From NCBI GenBank assembly GCA_902628495.1, contig CACONH010000001.1, positions 248,001-312,000 on the forward strand: a DNA stretch of 64,000 nt. The letters run 5' to 3'. This DNA comes from an uncultured Pelagibacteraceae bacterium. GTDB taxonomy: Bacteria; Pseudomonadota; Alphaproteobacteria; Pelagibacterales; Pelagibacteraceae. Positions 55,996-64,000 of this stretch are shown piece after piece. Under the pieces are notes generated by a model, which made no database searches, was not told where the DNA came from, and saw only the letters and a program-made list of their open reading frames with translations. The position numbers were made by a program, and so were the translations under genes. The number at the start of each line of letters is the position of its first letter. Position 1 is the stretch's first letter.

Positions 55996-56284
55996 AAAAA
56001 AAAATTTTGAAAATAAGTTTGCTCATGATGAAGAGCTTAAATTTAAAGTAAACTCAAAAAGAAACAAATATTTAGGTGAATGGGCAGCAGAAATTTTAGG
56101 AAAAAAAGATCAAGAAAAAGAACAATATATATTAGAAGTAATAAAATCTGATTTTAGCGAGCCAGGTGATGAAGATATAATTAAAAAATTGTACCAAGAT
56201 TTGAAAGATAAAAATATTTCAGAAAATGATGTTAGAGAAAAATTAAATGAACTGCTGCAAACTGCAAAAAAAGATTTTTTATAG
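55976..56284 (+). CDS. ATP synthase zeta subunit (DUF1476 family)
   Basis: In Paracoccus and relatives the zeta protein binds F1 and blocks ATP hydrolysis, a role like mitochondrial IF1. The 102-residue protein matches the family along its length: FEDRKKNFENKFAHDEEL at the N-terminus, RNKYLGEWAAEILGKKDQ in the middle and DFSEPGDEDIIKKLYQDL further on. The N-terminal inhibitory segment is present but has many lysines, so inhibitory strength is uncertain. The F1 genes atpHAGDC are at 16-21 kb, so this regulator is encoded apart from its target. It overlaps both neighbours. Confidence 0.85.
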   Translation: MSSFEDRKKNFENKFAHDEELKFKVNSKRNKYLGEWAAEILGKKDQEKEQYILEVIKSDFSEPGDEDIIKKLYQDLKDKNISENDVREKLNELLQTAKKDFL

Positions 56285-56765
56285 TTTAATTATTTTTTTT
56301 TTTTTAATTTCAAAACCTATTCATTCATTAGAGGTTGAGGGATTTGCAAAAGTTATTGATGGTGACACAATAATTATAGACAAAAAAAAAATTCGATTAT
56401 TAGGAATAGATGCACCTGAAATTGAACAATACTGTAAAAAACCCTGGATACAATTTAATTTTATTACTCTAAATAAAAAATACAAATGTGGTTTAGTAGC
56501 AAAAGAAAGATTAGATAAAATTATCTCAAAAAATAAAATAAAATGTAAAGGTGAAAAGTATGATCGCTATAAAAGATTAATTGCGATTTGTTATAAAAAA
56601 AAAATAGATTTAAACAATTGGATGGTTAAAAATGGGTTAGCATTAAATTACACCAAGTATTCAAAAAAATATATTAGTTCTGAAATACAAGCTAAGAGAG
56701 AAAAATTGGGATTATGGAAAGGTCAATTTGATAAACCATGGGAATGGAGAAAAAAAAATAAATAA
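56247..56765 (+). CDS. Secreted thermonuclease-family (SNase-like) nuclease
   Basis: This 172-residue protein has a signal peptide (hydrophobic residues about 10-22, IFYSLIIFFFLIS) and a staphylococcal-nuclease fold. It shows VIDGDTIIID and IRLLGIDAPE with calcium/catalytic residues, KERLDKIISK, and GEKYDRYKRLIAIC with the catalytic Arg. A calcium-dependent extracytoplasmic nuclease for nutrient scavenging is the likely role by family. The gene starts 38 bases before the end of the zeta gene, in another frame. Confidence 0.82.
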   Translation: MNCCKLQKKIFYSLIIFFFLISKPIHSLEVEGFAKVIDGDTIIIDKKKIRLLGIDAPEIEQYCKKPWIQFNFITLNKKYKCGLVAKERLDKIISKNKIKCKGEKYDRYKRLIAICYKKKIDLNNWMVKNGLALNYTKYSKKYISSEIQAKREKLGLWKGQFDKPWEWRKKNK

Positions 56766-56779
56766 ATTATAATTCTGAA

Positions 56780-57376
56780 GTGATTCATTTTAAAAAAACT
56801 TGGATAATTTTTTTCTTTTTTTTAATAAGTTGCTCATCGATACCAAAAAATACATCTGATGGCTGTTCAATATTCACTGAAAGATATTTATGGTACAAGC
56901 ATTCAAAAAAAACAGAGCAAAAATGGGGCACACCAATTTATATACAATTAGCAATAATTAAAATGGAGTCTGATTTCGATTGGCTTGCTAAACCCCAGAG
57001 AAATAAGATTTTTAAAATAATTCCTTATAAAAGACCTTCATCTTCTTTTGGGTATTCTCAAGCAGTCAAGGGTACCTGGAAACAATACAAAAAAGAAACA
57101 AACAATCCGCTAGCAATTAGAAACAGGTTTAAAGATAGTGTAGATTTTATAGGATGGTATACAAGCAAATCCTCAAAAATATTAAAAATTTCGAAAGAAG
57201 ATCCTTTTAGACAATACATTGCTTACCATGAAGGGTGGGGCAATTATAAACACTATAAAAGAAATAAAAAGGTTATTAATTTAGCTAAAAAAGTAAAAAG
57301 TTATTCTGAAATATATAAAAAACAATTAACGAAGTGTAAAAAAAAACTGAGTCGAAAGAAATTTATAATTTATTAA
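56780..57376 (+). CDS. Lytic-transglycosylase-like lipoprotein
   Basis: The 198-residue protein starts at a GTG and has a lipoprotein signal (WIIFFFFLISCSS, lipobox cysteine about residue 18). The body has features of SLT-type murein hydrolases: the putative catalytic Glu in LAIIKMESDFDWLAKP, SSSFGYSQAVKGTWKQY and IAYHEGWGNYKHY. It may cleave the glycan backbone and thus feed muropeptides to AmpG/AmgK/MurU recycling. The family match is from pattern only. It ends 4 bases into the convergent RND gene. Confidence 0.75.
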   Translation: MIHFKKTWIIFFFFLISCSSIPKNTSDGCSIFTERYLWYKHSKKTEQKWGTPIYIQLAIIKMESDFDWLAKPQRNKIFKIIPYKRPSSSFGYSQAVKGTWKQYKKETNNPLAIRNRFKDSVDFIGWYTSKSSKILKISKEDPFRQYIAYHEGWGNYKHYKRNKKVINLAKKVKSYSEIYKKQLTKCKKKLSRKKFIIY

Positions 57377-60300
57377 CTTAACTCTTTATTTAATTTTTCC
57401 TCAATATAATTAATACTTTTAGTATTTTTTCCAATTATCAAATAAATTACTGGTATCACATACAAGGTAAAAAATGTTGAAAAAAACATACCTGCAAATA
57501 TCGTTATACCAACAGTTAATCTACTTGCCTCGCCAGGACCGCTGCTAATTACTAATGGTAAAACTCCAAATATAGTAGAGGAAGATGTCATTAATATTGG
57601 TCTTAATCTAATGCTAGCCGACTCCATAACAGCTGTTTTAATATTCTTACCTTCGGCTCTTAATTGATTTGCAAATTCAACAATCAATATCCCATTTTTT
57701 GTGGCTAAACCTATAAGAATAATTAATGCTATCTGACTATAAACATTTATTGAACTTCCTACTAATAACAAACCGACCAAACCACCTAAAATAGCTAGTG
57801 GAACTGTTAACATGATGGTTAACGGATGTTTGAAACTTTCAAATTGGGCAGCCATTACTAAATAAGCAGTTATTAATGCTAAAACAAATATTAAATATAT
57901 TTGATAACTAATTTCCTTTATTTGCTCACTTTCACCCTTGAATTCAACCCTGGCTTCTGGGGTATTCTTATTTACAACATCTTCTAAAAAATTAAGTGCT
58001 GATACTAACGAGTAATCACCAATAATATTCGCAGATATTGTTACAGCTTTTTGTCTATTATATCTCGATAAAAATGGAGCAGTGCCTTCCTCGTCAATTG
58101 TAACTAAATTAGAAAGTGAAATAAGCTTATTAGTATTTTTTGATCTTACATAAACTTTATTTAAACTTGATGGCTCATTTCTATTAGATATATCACCCTG
58201 TAATATTATAGAATATTCTTTTCCGTCTTTAGTAAAGTTAGTAACATTTTTTGAACCAAAAATTGTTTCAATAGTTTTTCCTATCTCTACAGTCGAGATA
58301 CCTAAGTCAGAGGTTTTTTTTTGATCAATCTTTACATTTAAAATTGGTTTATTTAGTTCAAAATCATCCTCAATATTAGTCAGATTTTTATTTTTTCTTG
58401 CCTCCAATTTTATTATTTCTTTCCATCTTATTAATTCTTCATAAGTATTTCCTTGTATTACAAATTGAATAGGTTTTTCTACACCACCAGTTCTAATTCC
58501 TTGTGGCATTATTGGAAAAGCTAAAACTCCAGGCACTTTAGAAATTTCTTTAAAAGACTCCATCATAATTTTTTGACCACTTCTGTCTCTTTTTTCCCAA
58601 CTCTCTAGTAAAGCTATTATGAATGCAGAGTTTACTTGTTTACTACTTTTTCCAAACCCAGGTACTCTTAATATCACTCTTCTGTACTCACCTTTGCCAA
58701 TTTTAGGAAGTAGAAATCCTTCAATTTCTTGTGCTTTGTTTGATGTAAAATCAAAGCCAGAACTTTGTGGTGCTTTTACAATTACAAAAAAAGCTCCTCT
58801 ATCTTCTTTTGGAATTAGTTGTTTTGGAGCATAAAGAAATGCTGTTATCGTTAATATTAATACAGAAAACAAAAAAAATATAACTGTTTTTTTCTTATCG
58901 ATCCAGTATGAAAGTGAGTTCTTATAAAATATTTTAAAATCTTTCAGTTTTTTTTCAAAACTGTGAGTTAATTTATTTTTTTTATCATTTTGCCCTAGGA
59001 CCTTACTTGCTAGCATAGGGCTAAGGGATAAAGCTACAAAACTAGAAATTATCACTGCAAAGCTTAAGGTAACGGCAGTTTCCATATAAAGAACACTTGA
59101 TAATCCCTTAACAAAAATTAGAGGAATAAAAACAGCCACAAGAACTAATGTTGTTGCAATAATTGCAAATGAAACTTGTTTCGAGCCTTTGTAAGCCGCA
59201 ACCAATGGTGACTCTCCAAGCTCAATTCTTCTTACAATATTCTCTAACATTACTATGGCGTCGTCTACTACAATTCCAATGGCAAGTACTAGTGCCATTA
59301 ATGTGAAAAGATTTATTGAGAAATCGAAAAAATATATTGCTAGAAACGTAGAAATTAGTGAAACGGGCAAAGCAACAAGAGGCACTATTAATGACCTAAA
59401 ATTACCCAAAAAAGAATAGATTATAAATGATACAAGTATTAAGGCTACAAAAAGAGTTTTATAAACCTCTTTAATTGCACTAGAAATGTAATTACTCCTA
59501 TCAAAAGAAACATCTAATTTTGTTCCATCTGGTAGACTAGGTTCAATTTGTTTTATTTTTTTCTTAATTCTGTTTGCTACTGAAATAGTGTTTGCATCTG
59601 AGTTTTGATAAATACCTATACCCACTACTTGTCTACCATTTCCTTTAAATAATGTTCTTGTTGATACTGGACCGAATTCTATTCTTGCAACATCTTCAAG
59701 TTTAGTAATAGATCCGTCTATCGATTTTTTTAACGGCAATTTTTTAAAAGACTCAAGTGATTCATATGCATTTTCGAGTTTAATTGTTAAATCAATATCT
59801 TTAGATTCTATTTTTCCAGCAGGAAATTCTACATTTTCCTGCCTAAGGACATTTTCTATATCTTGAGTTGTAAGATCTCTAGCTGCTAATGAGAGTGGAT
59901 CTAACCAGACCCGAAGAGATAGTTCCCTCTCTCCACCCAACCTCACTCTTCCAACACCTTCAACTGTTGAAAAATAGTCGGTTAAATACCTATCCGCATA
60001 ATCTGTCAATTCAAGATCAGACATAAAGTCAGAACTAAAACTTAACCACATAGTTGTTCTAAAACCAGCTGATTGTTTGAATATTTCAGGTGCATCTGAC
60101 TCAGTAGGTAAATTATCTAATACTCTTGCAATCGAACTTCTCACGTCATTTGCCACATCATCAATATCAAGATTATCTTTGAATGTTAGATCAATTCTTG
60201 ACCTTTCATCTTCACTCATTGATTCTATAGAGACTAACCCGGCAGTACCTCCAACAAAGTCCTCAATTTTTTGAGTAATTTGTTTATCAACAACATTTGC

Positions 60301-60465
60301 AGATGCGCCTTTATAATCTGTTTGTATCGATACTACTGGTCTATCAATATCTGGAATTTCATTAGTAGGGATATCAAAAAAAACTAGAGTTCCAAATATT
60401 ACTAATACCAAACTCATCACTGAAGCAATGACAGGTCTTTTAATAGATAAATCAGTTAGAAACAT
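57373..60465 (-). CDS. RND-family efflux pump inner-membrane transporter (HAE1/AcrB-like)
   Basis: This proton-driven transporter moves drugs or other hydrophobic compounds out through a tripartite complex. The 1030-residue protein has the two-fold RND layout with a first transmembrane helix at about 10-30, two large periplasmic loops and helix groups around 335-480 and 840-1010. The TM4 proton-relay acids are present in AIGIVVDDAIVMLENIVRRIE (tandem Asp) and the start FLTDLSIKRPVIASVMSLVLV is family-typical. It is directly preceded by its adaptor gene. No outer-membrane TolC-type gene is nearby. Confidence 0.92.
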   Translation of the reverse strand: MFLTDLSIKRPVIASVMSLVLVIFGTLVFFDIPTNEIPDIDRPVVSIQTDYKGASANVVDKQITQKIEDFVGGTAGLVSIESMSEDERSRIDLTFKDNLDIDDVANDVRSSIARVLDNLPTESDAPEIFKQSAGFRTTMWLSFSSDFMSDLELTDYADRYLTDYFSTVEGVGRVRLGGERELSLRVWLDPLSLAARDLTTQDIENVLRQENVEFPAGKIESKDIDLTIKLENAYESLESFKKLPLKKSIDGSITKLEDVARIEFGPVSTRTLFKGNGRQVVGIGIYQNSDANTISVANRIKKKIKQIEPSLPDGTKLDVSFDRSNYISSAIKEVYKTLFVALILVSFIIYSFLGNFRSLIVPLVALPVSLISTFLAIYFFDFSINLFTLMALVLAIGIVVDDAIVMLENIVRRIELGESPLVAAYKGSKQVSFAIIATTLVLVAVFIPLIFVKGLSSVLYMETAVTLSFAVIISSFVALSLSPMLASKVLGQNDKKNKLTHSFEKKLKDFKIFYKNSLSYWIDKKKTVIFFLFSVLILTITAFLYAPKQLIPKEDRGAFFVIVKAPQSSGFDFTSNKAQEIEGFLLPKIGKGEYRRVILRVPGFGKSSKQVNSAFIIALLESWEKRDRSGQKIMMESFKEISKVPGVLAFPIMPQGIRTGGVEKPIQFVIQGNTYEELIRWKEIIKLEARKNKNLTNIEDDFELNKPILNVKIDQKKTSDLGISTVEIGKTIETIFGSKNVTNFTKDGKEYSIILQGDISNRNEPSSLNKVYVRSKNTNKLISLSNLVTIDEEGTAPFLSRYNRQKAVTISANIIGDYSLVSALNFLEDVVNKNTPEARVEFKGESEQIKEISYQIYLIFVLALITAYLVMAAQFESFKHPLTIMLTVPLAILGGLVGLLLVGSSINVYSQIALIILIGLATKNGILIVEFANQLRAEGKNIKTAVMESASIRLRPILMTSSSTIFGVLPLVISSGPGEASRLTVGITIFAGMFFSTFFTLYVIPVIYLIIGKNTKSINYIEEKLNKELS

Positions 60466-60466
60466 T

Positions 60467-61330
60467 TTAATTTAAAATTTTTATTTTAATTTTGTCTCTT
60501 ACCTTTGATATTCCTTCGGTAACTATTTTGTCTCCTAAAGATAATCCATCAATTATCGAAACTTTACCAAAGTTTCTCTTTCCAATTTTCACTTTGATCT
60601 TATTTACCGTATTATCTTCTAGAACTTTGTAGACAAAAGCAGCTTCACCTTGAATTAAAAGCGAATTTTCAGGAATTCCTAATTGTTCTTTCTTATCGTA
60701 AATAATTTTTATATCTAAAAGCATACCTGGAATTAACTTTAAGTCTTTATTTTCAACAATTATACTTGCAAGTACAGATCTTGTACTGGGGTCTACCCTT
60801 GAACTGACAGACTCTATAGTACCGTAAAATTTTTTTTCAAACGAATCTGATTTAACTTCAGCTGAAAGCCCAGGTTTTAATATGTTTAAATATATTTCAG
60901 GAACTTTAATATTTAGTAATATCGATGTTGTATCATCCAAAGTTAATATAAAAGACTCAGTTCCCAAAACTCCTTGTGCTATTTCTCTTTTCCCTAAAAT
61001 ACCTTTAAAAGGTGCAACAATTTTTTTATCTGAAGTTTCAAAAATAACCTCTCCCTCTTCAACAACCTTACCTATGATTATGTTTTCGTTTAATATTTCA
61101 CTTTTTTTAATTCTATAATTTTTATTTTTAAGAGATAATGCAGTTCCAAAAGTTTCTATACTTTCATAAAATGTGGACTTGCTTACAGCGTTAACTATTA
61201 CACCTGGTGGTGGCATCTTAGAAAATTTCTTTACAAAGTGTTTAGTAACAAAATGCCTACCAACTATTACTGAAATAATAATAATTAATAAAACTATTAA
61301 AAAAAATTGAATTTTTTTCGATTTAATCAT
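60467..61330 (-). CDS. RND efflux periplasmic adaptor (membrane fusion protein)
   Basis: This adaptor bridges the RND pump to an outer-membrane channel. The 287-residue protein has an N-terminal membrane anchor (about 8-23, FFLIVLLIIIISVIVG), a barrel/lipoyl half-motif region (GKVVEEGEVIFETSDKKIVAPFKGILG), a beta-barrel domain (LLNIKVPEIYLNILKPGL) and a membrane-proximal domain (VSIIDGLSLGDKIVTEG). The long alpha-helical hairpin found in larger adaptors is nearly absent. The stop is one base from the RND start, and the start overlaps the sulfurtransferase gene (ATGA). Confidence 0.87.
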   Translation of the reverse strand: MIKSKKIQFFLIVLLIIIISVIVGRHFVTKHFVKKFSKMPPPGVIVNAVSKSTFYESIETFGTALSLKNKNYRIKKSEILNENIIIGKVVEEGEVIFETSDKKIVAPFKGILGKREIAQGVLGTESFILTLDDTTSILLNIKVPEIYLNILKPGLSAEVKSDSFEKKFYGTIESVSSRVDPSTRSVLASIIVENKDLKLIPGMLLDIKIIYDKKEQLGIPENSLLIQGEAAFVYKVLEDNTVNKIKVKIGKRNFGKVSIIDGLSLGDKIVTEGISKVRDKIKIKILN

Positions 61331-62151
61331 GGTGAATACTTACCATATTCACTCCAAGATCCATCATAAATAATTGGCTGGTAGTCTTTATCTACTATCT
61401 TATAAGCATATGCTAGCACTGAGGCAGTGACTCCTGATCCACAAGTAAAAACAAATTTATTATTGTTCTTTGTTTTTATTATTTTTTCAAAAATTAACTT
61501 AAGTTCGTCCCTGGTTTTTAATTCGTTTGTAATTTGATTTATACATTCTCCATAAGGCAAACATAAAGAATTTTTGATACTTCCTCTTCTTAATCCTTTT
61601 CTAGGTTCATCTATTTCTCCGTTAAATCTTTTAAGACTTCTTGCATCAACAACTGCAAAATTATTTGAATCAATATTTTCATTTATTTGGCTCATATTAA
61701 AAACATAATTTTCTTTTTTAATTGCTTTGTAATTTGAAGTTACGATATTGGTTTTCTCATCAGTTAAAGCTTTATTTTCTTGTTTCCATTTTTTTAATCC
61801 TCCGTTTAAAATATATAATTTTCCAATGTCATGCCCAAAATACAATAAAGAAAACCAACATCTGCAAGAAGAATATAATCTTGAGTTATCGTATATAAGA
61901 ATTTTATCATTATTAGAAATGCCCAACTTAGAAATACTTTTGCTCCATTGATCCTCAGAGGGTAACATGTGAGGGAGATCAGTATTTTTTTCAGATGTAT
62001 TGTCTAGGTCGAAAAAAACGGAGTTAGGAATATGACTCTCCTTATATTCTAAATAAGGATCCCTATTTTCAGTTGGCAAATGCCATGAAGCATCAATTAT
62101 TTTAAATTCTTTTAAATTTTTTTCTGCAAAGTCTGTTGATATTAGGCTCAT
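61327..62151 (-). CDS. sseA: 3-mercaptopyruvate/thiosulfate sulfurtransferase
   Basis: This tandem-rhodanese enzyme moves sulfane sulfur from mercaptopyruvate or thiosulfate. The 274-residue protein has an N-terminal inactive rhodanese domain (FKIIDASWHLPTENRDP, ESHIPNSVFFD) and a catalytic C-terminal one (VVDARSLKRFNGEIDEPRKGLRRG). The active cysteine is in FTCGSGVTASVLAYAY; the CGSGVTA loop favours mercaptopyruvate rather than thiosulfate (usually CRxGx). It overlaps msrA and the RND adaptor by 4 bases each. Confidence 0.9.
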   Translation of the reverse strand: MSLISTDFAEKNLKEFKIIDASWHLPTENRDPYLEYKESHIPNSVFFDLDNTSEKNTDLPHMLPSEDQWSKSISKLGISNNDKILIYDNSRLYSSCRCWFSLLYFGHDIGKLYILNGGLKKWKQENKALTDEKTNIVTSNYKAIKKENYVFNMSQINENIDSNNFAVVDARSLKRFNGEIDEPRKGLRRGSIKNSLCLPYGECINQITNELKTRDELKLIFEKIIKTKNNNKFVFTCGSGVTASVLAYAYKIVDKDYQPIIYDGSWSEYGKYSP

Positions 62152-62594
62152 AGATTTTTTATAAGATATTTTTGATGATATTCCTCTGCCTTACAATAAT
62201 TTAAAACCTCAGTTATTTTTGTAACAATCCTGCCTTTAAAATCTAAATTTCTCTTATCTAAAACTTTTCCAGCTACTTTTTTTTGGATTTCATTTAAATA
62301 GAAAATTTCACTTCTATACTGAGTTCCTATATCTGGACCTTGTCGGTCAAGAGTTGTTGGATCATGAAAATCAAAAAATAGATTTATTATTTTTTCGTAT
62401 GAAATGATATTTTCATCAAACTCAATTTTTACTACTTCAGCATGTCCAGTGGTACCAGTGCAAACTTCTTGATAATTTGTATCTTTATTTTTTCCACCGC
62501 AGTATCCTACTTCAGTATTAGTTACACCGTCTATTTCACCAAATTTTCTTTCTGGTCCCCAAAAACATCCTAAACCTAATATTGCTATTTCCAT
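62148..62594 (-). CDS. msrA: Peptide methionine-S-sulfoxide reductase MsrA
   Basis: It repairs oxidised methionine residues in proteins. The 148-residue protein has the catalytic motif GLGCFWGPERKFGEIDGV (Cys about residue 10), TEVGYCGG, TGHAEVVKIEFDE, FFDFHDPTTLDRQGPDIGTQYRS and the C-terminal EEYHQKYL. It is at the short end of the family. It heads the msrA-sseA-adaptor-RND run, an odd mix whose genes overlap by ATGA junctions. Confidence 0.94.
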   Translation of the reverse strand: MEIAILGLGCFWGPERKFGEIDGVTNTEVGYCGGKNKDTNYQEVCTGTTGHAEVVKIEFDENIISYEKIINLFFDFHDPTTLDRQGPDIGTQYRSEIFYLNEIQKKVAGKVLDKRNLDFKGRIVTKITEVLNYCKAEEYHQKYLIKNL

Positions 62595-62638
62595 TGATTA
62601 TTAAATTAAAGTATCTAAAAGTATGCTGAGTAAATCAT

Positions 62639-63520
62639 ATGCTCAGTAAAAATCAATTAGGTTTTTTGTACATGTTTCTATCAGTGTGCGCCTTCTCACT
62701 AATGGATTTAATAATAAAATGGACTGCAGATTACCCACTTGGTCAAGTTGTTTTTTTTAGAGGTTTTTTTGGGATAGTATTTTATTTTTTTGTAATACCT
62801 AAAAATAGAATAAATAATTTTTATCGAACGAAAAGAGCATTTTTACATTTTTTAAGGTGTTTTGTGGGTCTTATAGCAATGGTAGCAATATTTATTGCAC
62901 TAAGAAATTTACCTTTAGCTACAGTAGTAAGCATATCATTTGCTGCACCTATATTTACAACTATTTTTTCAATATTTTTTTTAAGTGAGAGGGTTGGTAT
63001 CTATAGATGGCTCGCTGTAGTAATTGGATTTGTAGGAATTCTAATTATTACAGAACCAGGTTTTGAAAGTTTAAATATTTATTACATCTTCCCAATAATT
63101 TTTTGTATTGGTCTTTCATATGTTGCAATTGCAATAAGACAGCTTTCTTCAACTGAACCAGTTTGGTTAATTTCATTAAATTTTTCAATAGCAATCACAA
63201 TAGCTGGATTATGTACTTTACCTTATGGTTGGAAAATACCTTCCTTTTTTGATTTTTTTGTTTTGTCTCTAGTTGGTTTGTTTGGTGGTGTTGCAAACCT
63301 CTGGCTAAGCCAATCTTATAAATTTTCTGAGGTATCTTTAGTTACTCCATTAAAATATTTAGGATTAGTATTTGCTATTTTTTTTGGTTATTTAATATGG
63401 GGTGAAGTTCCATCTTTGAAATCATTAATTGGTGGATTATTAGTAATCTTATCCTCAATTATAATTTTTAGACGTGAAATAATAATTAAAAAAGTACCCA
63501 CAATACAAAGACATGACTAA
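62639..63520 (+). CDS. EamA/DMT-family transporter
   Basis: This 293-residue inner-membrane protein has about ten hydrophobic spans in two EamA repeats. Repeat one includes VVFFRGFFGIVFYFF and NLPLATVVSISFAAPIFTTIF; repeat two includes YKFSEVSLVTPLKYLGLVFAIFFGYLIWGEVPS. Such permeases export or import amino acids, nucleosides or related metabolites. The substrate is unknown. Its 3' end overlaps the following DNA glycosylase gene by 8 bases. Confidence 0.88.
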   Translation: MLSKNQLGFLYMFLSVCAFSLMDLIIKWTADYPLGQVVFFRGFFGIVFYFFVIPKNRINNFYRTKRAFLHFLRCFVGLIAMVAIFIALRNLPLATVVSISFAAPIFTTIFSIFFLSERVGIYRWLAVVIGFVGILIITEPGFESLNIYYIFPIIFCIGLSYVAIAIRQLSSTEPVWLISLNFSIAITIAGLCTLPYGWKIPSFFDFFVLSLVGLFGGVANLWLSQSYKFSEVSLVTPLKYLGLVFAIFFGYLIWGEVPSLKSLIGGLLVILSSIIIFRREIIIKKVPTIQRHD

Positions 63521-64000
63521 AAAACCGCATTATTGGAATAAAGCAATAAAAGTTTTATCAAAAAAAGATAAAATAATGAAAGGGTTAATACTAAAATATT
63601 CTGATAAAACCTTAACAACCCGTAAAGATTTGTTTTATTCTTTGTGTAAAAGCATTATTGGTCAACAAATAAGTGTCGCAGCCGCTAACTCGGTTTTTAA
63701 AAAATTTTCAAAAGCATGTAAAGGCAAAATAAAGCCTGGTAATGTTGCAGTGTTAAATAAATTAAAACTTAAAAAATGTGGTTTAAGTAGACAAAAGATA
63801 AAAGGTATTCAAGAACTTGCAAAAAAAATTAAGAATAAAAACTTTGACACAAAAAAAATTAAATATATGAGTGACGAAGAAGCAATTGAATACCTCTCTG
63901 ATTTACGTCAAATCGGGAGATGGTCTGCAGAAATGATATTAATTTTTAATTTAAATAGATCAAACATTTGGCCAATACAAGACATTGGCCTTTTAAGAGC
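63513..64000 (+). CDS. alkA: DNA-3-methyladenine glycosylase II (AlkA-type), 3'-truncated by window edge
   Basis: This base-excision enzyme removes alkylated purines. From ATG 63513 the frame stays open to the end of the window (about 162 residues seen). It begins MTKKPHYWNKAIKVLSKKDK and has SIIGQQISVAAANSVFKKF, the helix-hairpin-helix L..IGRWSAEMIL and the catalytic aspartate in IWPIQDIGLLR. All of these match the HhH-GPD glycosylase family. It is joined to the EamA gene by an 8-base overlap. Confidence 0.88.
   Translation, partial: MTKKPHYWNKAIKVLSKKDKIMKGLILKYSDKTLTTRKDLFYSLCKSIIGQQISVAAANSVFKKFSKACKGKIKPGNVAVLNKLKLKKCGLSRQKIKGIQELAKKIKNKNFDTKKIKYMSDEEAIEYLSDLRQIGRWSAEMILIFNLNRSNIWPIQDIGLLR

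Overview
This is a visibly AT-rich, extremely gene-dense stretch of chromosome that looks like a free-living marine alphaproteobacterium of the SAR11 / Pelagibacterales group. The supporting signs are the tiny or negative spacing between almost all genes, a lysine- and isoleucine-rich coding style, alphaproteobacterial gene orders (mdh-sucCD-sucAB-lpd, metX-metW beside hisC-tyrC, rsfS-ctpA-rppH, tsaE-amgK-murU), a DUF1476-type ATP synthase zeta subunit, class I lysyl-tRNA synthetase and a SAM-II riboswitch closely resembling marine metagenomic examples. I see no tRNA or rRNA gene, CRISPR array, insertion sequence, prophage or integrase, and no gene-free stretch over 300 bases. The largest gaps are about 174, 156 and 115 bases.

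Layout. 1-16.3 kb (+): 3' part of asd, then a nearly complete TCA-cycle block (sdhCDAB, an mmsA-type dehydrogenase, mdh, sucCD, sucAB, lpdA) and priA. 16.4-21.2 kb (+): F1 sector of ATP synthase (atpHAGDC). 21.2-27.7 kb (-): one long run rplU-rpmA-obgE-proB-proA-nadD-rsfS-ctpA-rppH from a recognisable promoter at 27.7 kb. 27.8-30.3 kb (-): metX-metW-gloB, with a promoter and SAM-II riboswitch ahead of metX. 30.4-32.3 kb (+): hisC and tyrA/tyrC. 32.3-37.5 kb (-): trkH, an AmpG-type permease, an NlpC/P60 hydrolase and a TPR-sulfotransferase. 37.6-41.0 kb (+): lysK, pyrD, rpmB and a VUT/YhhQ transporter. 41.0-44.1 kb (-): a three-gene polyamine operon (decarboxylase, deoxyhypusine-synthase-like enzyme, agmatinase-like enzyme). 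44.3-46.4 kb: RegA-type regulator, bioY and an ABC ATPase. 46.4-54.8 kb (+): polA, chvI-chvG, ahcY, tsaE, amgK, murU. 54.8-57.4 kb: gpmA, VanZ-like protein, ATP synthase zeta subunit, a secreted nuclease and a lipoprotein with lytic-transglycosylase features. 57.4-62.6 kb (-): msrA, sulfurtransferase, RND adaptor and RND pump. 62.6-64 kb (+): EamA transporter and a 3-methyladenine glycosylase cut by the window end.

How the genes fit together: the first 21 kb carries oxidation of acetyl units and oxidative phosphorylation, with the ATPase-regulating zeta subunit about 35 kb away. Amino-acid synthesis (Pro, Met, His/Tyr), sulfur/SAM turnover (metX under SAM-II control, ahcY), polyamine synthesis and cell-wall recycling (AmpG, AmgK, MurU) form separate modules. 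The most notable observations are loss of both haem-ligating histidines in SdhC and SdhD, the metX SAM-II riboswitch, a near-leaderless promoter for rpmB, an unusual polyamine operon, and convergent gene pairs with no room for a dedicated terminator. No obviously new multi-gene defence or mobile system is present.
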